Positions 55,795-64,000 of a stretch of 64,000 bases of DNA are shown here, piece after piece. The notes under the pieces are model-generated. The model was not told the DNA's origin. It worked only from the letters and a program-made list of their open reading frames with translations, and ran no database searches. Positions within the stretch are counted from its first letter, which is position 1, and each line of letters starts with the position of its first letter. This stretch comes from Heracleum sosnowskyi (lineage: Eukaryota; Streptophyta; Magnoliopsida; Apiales; Apiaceae): positions 120,950,998 to 121,014,997 of the forward strand of contig CM061240.1 in the NCBI GenBank assembly GCA_030848705.1, read 5' to 3'. The translations under genes were made by a program, and so were the position numbers.

Positions 55795-58700
55795 TTGAAT
55801 ATTTTTTTTTCAATCCTGATATGGCAAAATATTTTGTGCGGAAATGCTTTTATTCCTGATGAGGTTAGGTTTTTCTTACATCAGAAAATGCCTACTCGTT
55901 ATGGACTACTTTCTAATGCTATGGTACAAGGACCAACCCACCTTGTTCCTGACACAAGCATGCAACCTAAACAGTCTAAACAGTTAACAACCACCTCTAC
56001 TGTCTCTCAAAAGACTTTAGTTGTAAAATCACAGAAATCAGCTAGAACTGATGTGTCTGGAAGGCAATCAGGTTCAAAGGATTTTTCCTCTACACCACTC
56101 ACTAAAAAGAAGATACAAGGGGGTGTACAAGGGGTCCTGGTCAAGAAAGCTGATAAGGTTGTTAAGAATGTTCCTGTAAAAAGGAAGTTAAGGTTGATTG
56201 ATGAAAGTGATTCAGAGGATGACTTACCTTTATCCTCTGTGATGAATGTGAACAAGGAAGTTGCTGATACTGCTACTAAAGCTGTGGTACCTTCATCAAA
56301 ACCACAAAAGACAAGGAAATTATCAAAGAGCAAGTATCATATTCCTTTGACAGTGCAAATGAAGGATACTGATAATCAGACATCAAATCCTGAAGAGTCA
56401 TCTACTCCTGATGCTCTAGCAAATCCTGATGTTAGTATTCCTGATGCAACAACAAAAGTTGTCTCTATATCAGACTCTCCAGCCTCTCCATCTCAGATTC
56501 GAGGACATTCTTGGGAGAAGGTTTCTACAACTGCTTCCTTGGTTGGTCTTACACCTACATCAAAGAAAAAGAGGAATGCAGAAGAGTTAGTCTATCAGAG
56601 ACAGAAGAAGCTGAAAGGATCAAGCCCACAAGAACCTGAATTTCAGAGTAATTCAGCAGCTACTGTTGATCCTGCCACACAAGAACCACTCAATCAAAGT
56701 TTGGGTGAAGGCTTAGCTAGTGGAATGGTCACACAAGAACCATTTTCTCAAAGGGAGAATGAAGACATCAACATTCCAGCTACACAAGAACCATCTTCTC
56801 AAAGTGAAGATGCAGGCAAAGCTACAGCTTCTGTTGAAAGATTGGTCGCGAACATTGTCAATGAGGGAAGCACACAAGAACCTTTAGCTCAAAGTGTTGA
56901 AGCATCTTCTGAACCTCAAGCTCCACAAGAACCATTGGTAGCAAATACTGATGCAAGCATATCGAATCCTGACGATGTTCATCCTGACGCTAGTGGTGCT
57001 CCTGATAATGAACCTATTTTGATACAGCCACTTCGTTCAAGACCAATAGATCATCCTATCTCAGAACCACAGGATAAACTGAAAGAAAAGAGAAGGAACA
57101 GCTTGCTACAGCACTCAAGATTAGTCTTGGAACTAATTTTGGTTCATCAAGTACGTATATGGCTGGCAAAGCTTTCACTGGGAAAGATCAGAGACAAGAT
57201 TTTTCTACTCCTTCCTTTGATCCTGCAGAGGCATTTAGACAGAATGAATGGAACAATTCATGGCACAATTCTGATGAATCTATCAGTTTTTCTTCTGCTA
57301 TTGAACATGCCTATAATGCAGTAAAGTCTATAGAGAATCAAGACTTGAAGAATCATCTGAAGGCTACTACTCTGTTATCCAAAAGCCTGAAAAGTGAGAT
57401 TGATTCTATCAAGGGCTCAACTGAAAAAGTGAGGACTGATATCTTTAATAATTTTACAAAGGTACCTACTACTTTTCAACTAAGGGTAGTGGAATCCCAA
57501 GTGAAATCTGTTGTTTCAGAACAAACCTCAATCAATCAAAGAATTGATTCTCTGGATACTAAGGTAACTGAAATTCAAGCCTCTCTTTCCTTAATTTTGC
57601 AATTATTGTCAAATCCTGATGTCAAAAAGGGGGAGAAGGTTATTCAGACAAAATGTACACCTGATCTAGTATTAAGAAATAATGATGATGATACTGGAGA
57701 TGATGGTGGTGACAAAGCGATACAAGGAGAAACCTCTGATGCTGTTGTTATGAAGACAATCCAAACTTCTCAAAGTCAAACAACGCAGTCAACTCATGTT
57801 TCTGATTCTGGAGTTAAGACAGTAAGAACATTGGTGCAATCTCAGATCCTGACGGAAGATCAAATCCTGACACCTGGTCATGGACAAATTCTTGCTACAA
57901 TTCCTGAAGGTGATGAAGATGTGATTATTGATAATCCTGAAGATGCATCAAATTTATTCCAGAAGTTTTCTACAAAAGACGGCAGAATTGTTACTCTATA
58001 TCACACTGATAAAAGAGTTCAACAATTATATGCAAGAAAAGCACTCTCTACAGCAAGTGAAGAATATCCAGATCTCTCACATGAAGAATTTTTGAGACTA
58101 CAAAGAGAGACAATGGAAAGCTATACTGCTCCTGCTAGAGGTAGAGGAAGCAGAGGTAGGAGAGGTGTTAGAAGAAGTAGAAGAGGTTCTTCAACTCAAA
58201 CAGTACCTAGACAGACAAGGTCTAGAGGGTTAAGAATTGAAGAAATTCCTGAACCTATTCAAACTCTAGTAGTTCCTGACAGATCTACTTTTGGTGATGA
58301 TGGAATTGTTGAAGAAGAACCTGAATTGAGAAGAAAATCAAGTAAATCAACTCTCAGCAATACAAATCAAATTGAAGATTCTAATCCTGACAATATTCAA
58401 GATCCTGACGAATCTGAAATTCTGCAAGAGGTTGATTTGATAATCTTATCTACTGTTGTTGATTGTCACAACAAAGAAGTAGATGAAGAAGAAGAAGCCA
58501 GAAGAAGAGATATTACAAGAAGAACAAATAAAGATTTCAATCTCTATCTACAAAGGCTTAAAGTTTCAAATGAAAGAAAATCGAGAAATTCAAGCAGACA
58601 AGAATCTTTACTTGAAAGAAGCTACGCTCATGAAAAGGAGAAATACAAGAAGTGGAAACATATTAGCACATTAAGTTGTGATACACCTATCAATTTTCAG

Positions 58701-59486
58701 TCTGGTGGAATTATTACAAGCGCTTCAAGTGTTGTTGATTTGTCTGATATGGCTAGATCAAAAGCACTCTGGTTAAAAATGTTTTCAAATCTGAAGCAAT
58801 TGTCAAGTAATTCAAGAGGAGGTATTGGACACAGAGATGGTGAATATCTGAATATGTCATATGTTGATCCTTACTCCTTGACAGAAATTGGAGGTACTTT
58901 AACTTCTGAAAACCTGAACAATTTATTAGCTGTTGATATAGTTATAGATTGTCATGATGGTTTTGAAAAGAAAGAAAAGCTTCTGTACTTCATGAAAGAT
59001 GGTAGTGTGAAGATTCTATCTATTCAAGATCTGCTGATGAAAACTACACAGGAACTGAAATATGTTCACTATCTGTTAAGATGGAAGAACCAAGTGTACA
59101 AAGAATGGAGTAACATGATTTTGTCAACTATAAGAAGAAGACTGGATGGAAACAGTAATTTCGATGGTAATTATACTCCCATGTACTTAAATCAAAGAGG
59201 TCAGGATGTGGAAATGCAAAGGGGTACTGCTGTTAAAGAAGTAAATTTTGGCATGACTCATCTTTCTCTCAATCCTGATGGGAAGGAAATTGCTTATCTT
59301 TTGCTTGAAGAGCACAGTCTACAGAGAAACTCCATACAGAATCTCAGAGCAGCTATCTACCAGATTAATGAGGAAGATGAAGAACTCAGAAATCTTAAGG
59401 AAAGACTGATTCAAATTCTTGAAGAAAAAGAAGAAAGTTTATTATCCAACTTCTTGAAGATGAATCTGTTCTATCACAAAGCTTGA
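55795..59486 (+). pseudogene. Accessory ORF of copia B, N-terminally deleted and frameshifted
   Basis: The frame is open from 55795, but the first ATG is at 55888. The part to about 57100 is Ser/Thr/Pro/Gln-rich with repeated TQEP(L/S) units and many NPD/IPD codons from the AATCCTGAT motif. Near 57085-57105 a 1-nt indel shifts the frame; the second part runs on to 59486. That part has a segment matching the coiled-coil region of A and C (ending DVKKGEKV), an Arg/Gly-rich patch (RGRGSRGRRG near 58140), and the conserved C-terminal domain with LLYFMKDGSV, YTPMYLNQRG and RNSIQNLRAAIYQ. The N-terminal globular domain is absent. Confidence 0.82.
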
Positions 59487-59595
59487 ACAGATAAGTTGTT
59501 TCTGAAGATACTCGTACATTTTGATACATGTTTTTGACATCATTGAATATTTGGAATCTATACTTTATTTCACAAAGTATGAGATTGGGGGAGAT

Positions 59596-60195
59596 TGTTA
59601 GATCAGAATTCAATGATTGTCAGAAGCTAGACTCAACTGATCAGGATTGCTGACGTCATCAGTATTGCATGGTCATCAGTATTTGATCAAGCGTCAGTAT
59701 CTTATTGATCATCAGGATTCCTACTCAGACTATGATCAGGTTTGATCATCAGGACTTGAAGCTGATCAGGATTCCTACTTCGAGTTATATTTGGAGTCTA
59801 GATAAACATGGAAGTTTGTTCCTGGTTTGTAGAATGCAGCTATCGATTAAAGATATGTTTCTATCTTTATTATGATTAGGACTTATCTTGTTATTGATAG
59901 AGAAGCTGTGTGCACTATATAAACACAGTTTTGGTTTCGATTTATGTACTTATCAGAGAGAGAACATAATCGGAGAGAAGCTCTTAAGAACAGAATTTCT
60001 TGAGAGAGTTTTTGTAAGCTAGCAGCTCTTAAGAACATCAGAATTTCTTAAGAGAGTTTGTAACAGTTTTATATCAAAGTTAATAAAGCTGTTATTGTTA
60101 TTGTTATTGATCTTTCATATTTGTGTTATATAAAGTCGAGAATCTTATACAATTGTATTCAACCCCCTTCTACAATTGTTATTTACTGGGCAACA
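59596..60195 (+). repeat. 3' LTR of copia B
   Basis: Same length as and apparently identical to 48267-48866. PPT GGGGGAGA at 59587-59594; TSD ACAGA at 60196-60200. Confidence 0.96.
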
Positions 60196-60200
60196 ACAGA

Positions 60201-62321
60201 GTTTAAGATAACAGTATCAGAGTTTACACTTGCAGAATCAACTTTAACCCATTTCAAATTGGGCTTCAACTCATAATAGTTGTGATAAATAGCATGATAA
60301 TTCTTGCAAGTATAAATAGAATGCCAAGTACTCCCATAGTGAGTGCATAAAGTCTGTGGTCTAACCCTAACATAATCATTCTTTACTCCAGACTTGGAGG
60401 GTAAAGAATTAATGTATTTGTTCTTCCTACAGAAACTTGCAAGATGGTTAGTACTACCACAATTATGACATGTTTTTCTAGGAGCATCATTAATAGACAA
60501 ATGATTATTACTTTTATTAATGCCTACTTTTCCATTTCTTTTTTTCCTGGACACTTTCTGTTTTTCAACAGACTTTACCTCTTTGAGTTTATACTTGAAT
60601 TGTTTCTCTGTCATTGAACCAACATTCACCTGTTTAACACAAGTTTTTACTGGTTCTATCTTAACAGTTTCTTTTTCAAGTACAGAGTTTTGCTTACTGG
60701 ATTCAGGAACAAATTTCATAGGTGTAAGATGTGTTCTAACTTTAACTTTATCTTTAAACCTAAGTTCATCTTCCTCACAGTAACCTAACCCAACTGTATC
60801 TGTTTGAAAAACTTGATGTGTGTCTTTTCCAGAATTTGTCCAGGTTTTAATTACCTTCCTCTCTTTTTCCAAATCAGTTTCTAGTTCCCTAAATTTCTTT
60901 AGCAACTCCTGTTCAACATAAACAGTATCATCTCTTTCCTTTTGAACTTGTTGCATGTTAACAAGTTCATCTTCAAGAAATTTATTTCTCTCTCTAAGAT
61001 TTAGATTCTCAGATTTAATTCTCTCATTCTCTAAAGTCTGATATCTGTAACTAACATGTATGCTTTTAAGATAAATTCTCAATTCAGATATATTATCAGT
61101 ATCATAAGCATAAGTTGTTAGGGGTACCTTATTTTCAGATGAATCAGCTTCATTTTTGACAGTTGCCATGAGAGCATAGTTTACATCCTCATCTGAATCT
61201 GAAGTGTCTGCCCAGTCTCTTCCTTTAGTGATGAGTGCTTTTTCAGATTTTCCTTTCTTGCACTCTGGAGCATAGTGACCCATCTCTTTACACTTGTAGC
61301 ACTAGATCTCGGACTTGTCTTTCTTTCCAGATTTGATATCCCTTCCTTCAGACTTTCTGAAACTCTTCCTTTCAGAGTTTGAATCTTTCCTAGAGAATCT
61401 TTTTCCTTTCTTGAAGTTCTTGAAACCCATTTTCTTGAAAGTCTTTACCATCAAAGCAGCCATTCTCATCATCTCTTCTTCATCATCCTTGGTTTCAGAT
61501 GATTCAACAGTGTTTGAGTCATCATCAGAGTTTAATGACTCACTTTCAGAGTTTATGACCAAAGCCTTTCCCTTAGCTTTCTTCTTTGATGTCTCTTTCT
61601 TAATGAGTTTTTCTTCGACTTTGAGAGCAACAAATTTTGTCTTCTTTCCAGATCTTTTGTTTCTTTGTTCTATCTCAAGTTCATGAGTTTTAAGCAACCC
61701 ATAGATTTCATCAAGATCTGTTTCTACAAGATCATAATTATCTCTTATTGTTGTTGCCTTTAAATCCCATCTTTCAGGTAGAGATAGTAGAAACTTGAGA
61801 TTTGACTCTTCAAGATCATATTCTTTATCAACCAGAGACAAATCATTCAACAGTTTACAGAATCTGTCATATGTATCAGTCAAAGTTTCATCAGATCTTG
61901 AGTCAAAGTGTTCATACTCCTGTGTTAGAATAGTCTTCCTATTCTTCTTTATAGCACTTGTTCCTTGACACCTGACTTCTAAAGCATCCCAAATTTCTTT
62001 GGCAGTCTTGCAGCCAATAACTCTGTTAGACATGACATTATCTAAGGCACTATGCTCAGGAGTCAAATCTCTCTTTTCTTTTGGAACAGTCTTTTGTTCT
62101 TGACCAGCAACAACATGAGACAATTTAGTTGGCATATGAGGACCATCATTAATTCTATCAAGGTATTCTGGATCTGTGGCTTCTAGAAACATGGTCATCT
62201 TTACCTTCCATATTGGGTATTCCACTGGTCTGAGAATTGGAACCCTGATTGTCTCATATCGACTAACAGAAGTTGGTTGAACCTTCTGAACATTAGCACC
62301 TGCCTGAGTATTTTCAGCCAT
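60201..62321 (-). pseudogene. Copia A gag, split by B and with one in-frame stop
   Basis: It starts MAENTQAGANV at 62321. A UBN2-type domain (about 1-240) and a Ser/Asp region are followed by an in-frame TAG at 61302-61304, immediately before the first CCHC knuckle CYKCKEMGHYAPEC. The frame then continues through a coiled coil and a second knuckle to the B insertion, and on from 48266 to TAA at 48174. The third knuckle reads CTHYGS..., with Cys to Tyr. Domain order matches the gag of B. Confidence 0.88.
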
Positions 62322-62369
62322 GATTATACTTGTGTTTAGATCAAAAACTGTATATATTTAACAGCCTTT

Positions 62370-62381
62370 GCTCTGATACCA
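62370..62381 (-). other. Primer binding site of copia A
   Basis: On the minus strand TGGTATCAGAGC follows the 5' LTR after 2 nt and is complementary to initiator tRNA-Met. Confidence 0.9.
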
Positions 62382-62383
62382 AT

Positions 62384-62874
62384 TGTTAGGCCGATTACAC
62401 AATATATAATCAAGTATACGTATAATAATAACAATAAGAACACTGTTTATGAACAATAAACTGTATGGAATTAATAACTCCTCTCTCAGTGATGTAAAAT
62501 ATCACAGAGAGCTGCTAGGTTACAAGAATGATAATTCACGTATTCGCATCCCTTTTAGGGTTAACCTATCTGTGTTTATATAGTACACAGCTACATACAA
62601 TTCTAATTGATATTCTTATAAATTAGCTATACAATTAATATCAATTAAGAATTGCTTCCGTCTTCTGTTCCGTTTCCTTAGCTATCTCGATATCTCTTTG
62701 CTTCTTTCCATCTTCAAAGAATATTGCTTCTAGAATCTTCATTGACTTCACCGAAAGCTAAGCAAACTCTGACCATCAGACTTTAACAAACTCTGACTGG
62801 TCCTCCATCTAAACTCTGATAGTTTCCTGGTACTTTAAACACTGATAGACAAACATCAGCAATTATATCTAACA
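62384..62874 (-). repeat. 5' LTR of copia A
   Basis: It matches 17884-18374 with about 5 differences. TATA box on the minus strand at plus 62575-62582. TSD GTATA follows at 62875-62879. Confidence 0.93.
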
Positions 62875-62879
62875 GTATA

Positions 62880-62969
62880 GATCTCGAATGAGGCGTGAGA
62901 ACAGAGTAAGATCGACGAGATGAATAAAATACCCATCTGTAATTGTTAGAAGTAGGAGAGATAAGAATT
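62880..62969. repeat. Remnant of the 16214-17057 repeat
   Basis: About 90 bp match 16968-17057 closely (GTGAGAACAGAGTAAGATCG, then GTTAGAAGTAGGAGAGATAA), ending at the same AAGAATT. It shows that copia A landed inside a further copy of this repeat. Confidence 0.8.
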
Positions 62970-63305
62970 ACCCTCACTGCCTTTGGGGCGGTTCTCCTGA
63001 GGCCATTGAGTACACCAGAATCTCTGGCCACATCCAACATACACCTGGCTCTGTCTCCGTCTCTGTCTCTGAATAGTCTCTGAGGGAATCCAATCACCAG
63101 TACTGTTAACATTAGCCACCTGTGCTACCTGTGTTGCAGTCATCATACCAATAGCATTGTTAGCAAAATTGTCAATATGAGTCTCAAAACTGAGACCCTT
63201 AGCATCCCCTACACTCAAGGCAGCGGTTGGAACGTGTTGGAAGTTGGAACCATCAAAATGGATGTCGAAGGTGGCAGGGTTTAAACATTTCATCTTAAAA
63301 TACAT
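62970..63305 (-). CDS. Unidentified exon-like ORF, host gene or captured fragment
   Basis: The minus strand is open from 63305, with ATG at 63293 after TTTTAAG, an acceptor-like sequence. It reads KCLNPATFDIHFDGSNFQH and continues with normal-looking, non-repetitive composition, unlike the retroelements. The frame changes character after about 63060, where a second frame (RCMLDVARDSGVLNGLRRT) looks more protein-like, so an indel or an intron may be present. A donor-like G|GTAATTC starts at 62971, right at the edge of the repeat remnant. I do not recognise the family. Confidence 0.35.
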
Positions 63306-63839
63306 AGACTATGTGATGCATTAGTCAAGTAAAAGCAACAAAATTATTACATCAACTGATTTACATTACCTGTTTCAGAGTAAGGATCTAGCTGTATGCA
63401 CGTTCTTGCAGTTTTAAGGGGATTCCGAAATTACAAGCAATATGTCATAGATAGATTTTGTGGCAATGACTCAAGGCCTTTCATGGCAAGAAACTTCGAG
63501 TAACAGCTCGTTGTGATCGCCTTCATCATCGACTTCTTACGTGGTTTTTAAGGTGGATTGGGCAAGTCCTGTGTAGATGTGGTACCAAGTCCTGCTGAAT
63601 GTTAATGCATGTTGTATCAGCAGCTCTATGCGCTCTATTTCTTTACTTGTTCATTGTTTTAAGTTTTTTTATTATTAGTAAAACATAGTGTACCGCGTAA
63701 GCCTTAAGTTGACCGAGTTTCCCTACAAATTTTTTTCATCTTAGTCTTACTAGTAATTAATTTTTGTAAATCTTTTAATTCATTTGGCTATTTGCGGGGG
63801 CGGTATAAGTCAACGTTAGTTTGTTCTGCCTCTAATAAG
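63306..63839. other. Spacer or intron, no gene seen
   Basis: No convincing ORF. The 3' end (TTTGTTCTGCCTCTAATAAG) looks like a plant intron end with a pyrimidine tract, so part of this may be an intron of the gene at 63840. Confidence 0.4.
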
Positions 63840-64000
63840 ATGTCTGTGACCTGCCTCTCCAATTCACCTCCATGCGGACTACGACAGTGACAGTTTGCAC
63901 TTTTGATGGAAGTGCATTACCAGTTGCTTTCACTATGAATGTTCCAGAGCAAGGACGTTGCAGGGATTTACTCCAGGCACTCAGCAATGCTTGTTCCTTA
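63840..64000 (+). CDS. Partial exon of a ubiquitin carboxyl-terminal hydrolase (UBP8/9-like)
   Basis: From about 63854 the frame reads PLQFTSMRTTTVTV, then DGSALP, and VPEQGRCRDLLQALSNACSL at the window edge, still open. This resembles the segment of plant UBP5/8/9/10-type deubiquitinases that follows the first half of the USP catalytic domain (their 'TVTV...DG.ALP...V..GRCRDL.QAL...CSL' pattern). Such enzymes cleave ubiquitin from proteins. The exon start is uncertain: an acceptor at 63838-63839 gives SVT and PLQ segments in different frames, which could mean a small deletion or another splice site. The rest of the gene lies beyond the window. Confidence 0.55.

Larger units (their letters stand above)
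48267..60195 (+). mobile_element. Copia element B (SIRE-like), youngest insertion in A
   Basis: Two 600-bp LTRs (48267-48866 and 59596-60195) look identical and are flanked by TSD ACAGA (48262-48266 and 60196-60200). It holds a 770-aa gag, pol after an in-frame TAG, an antisense ORF, and an accessory ORF with a frameshift and no conserved N-terminal domain. It interrupts A's gag. Confidence 0.96.
17884..62874 (-). mobile_element. Copia element A (SIRE-like), outer host of a 45-kb nest
   Basis: 491-bp LTRs at 62384-62874 (5') and 17884-18374 (3') are bounded by TSD GTATA (17879-17883 and 62875-62879). By eye the LTRs differ at about 5 of 491 sites. Three plus-strand elements of the same superfamily interrupt it: B, C and E. 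With them removed A is about 12.0 kb: LTR, tRNA-iMet PBS, gag, partly duplicated gag-pol junction, pol, accessory ORF, PPT, LTR. In-frame stops occur in gag (61302), pol (34793) and twice in the accessory ORF, so A is no longer autonomous. Confidence 0.93.

Noticed and set aside
1..64000. CRISPR arrays, operons, ribosome binding sites, phage or plasmid genes
   Set aside because: None are present; gene structure and mobile elements are those of a plant nuclear genome.

Overview
This is nuclear DNA of a flowering plant, most likely a eudicot. The evidence is AT-rich non-coding DNA, spliced genes, tRNA-iMet-primed Ty1/copia and Ty3/gypsy LTR retrotransposons, Helitron ends, a tRNA-derived SINE, and one exon of a ubiquitin-specific protease at the right edge. 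There are no prokaryotic signals. I cannot name the species. About 87% of the window is transposable element.

Layout. (1) 1-2764: an old interspersed repeat (X1), split by a short Helitron at 630-1641 whose empty site survives in a neighbouring duplicate. X1 carries two SINE-like units and ends at a second, reversed Helitron terminus (2408). (2) 2765-13049: a very young, full-length Ty3/gypsy element of the Tat/Retand type, with TSD GATTA and LTRs that differ at one base. It has an uninterrupted 1897-aa gag-pol and, on the opposite strand, a three-exon gene that joins perfectly in frame to 558 aa. A GGTCGA motif array lies just upstream of that antisense gene. (3) 13055-17883: flanking AT-rich DNA, a second copy of repeat X (X2) with a SINE, a third Helitron-like terminus, and a tandem array built on a 20-bp palindrome. 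(4) 17884-62874: a 45-kb nest of four SIRE-type Ty1/copia elements. The outer element A (minus strand, TSD GTATA) is cut by E (plus, 20584-32375, TSD CAGTA), C (plus, 38039-47255, TSD CCCTG) and B (plus, 48267-60195, TSD ACAGA). (5) 62880-64000: the host flank, with a repeat remnant, an unidentified exon-like ORF on the minus strand and a partial UBP8/9-like exon on the plus strand.

How the parts work. Each copia element encodes gag and pol (protease, integrase, reverse transcriptase, RNase H) and then a very large accessory ORF of about 1170-1480 aa. That ORF has a shared N-terminal globular domain, a coiled coil and a shared C-terminal domain, but no visible membrane segment. Copies in C and E are intact. 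Copies in A and B carry stops or a frameshift. TATA (and in C, G-box) sequences upstream of these ORFs suggest internal promoters.

The least explained signal is a short family-specific motif scattered through the LTR, spacers and coding regions of each copia family: TCAGAGTTT in A/C, TCAGGATT in B, TCAACGAAA in E. Other points of note are a giant inverted repeat formed by A-pol and C-pol, and antisense genes in both the gypsy element and copia B.
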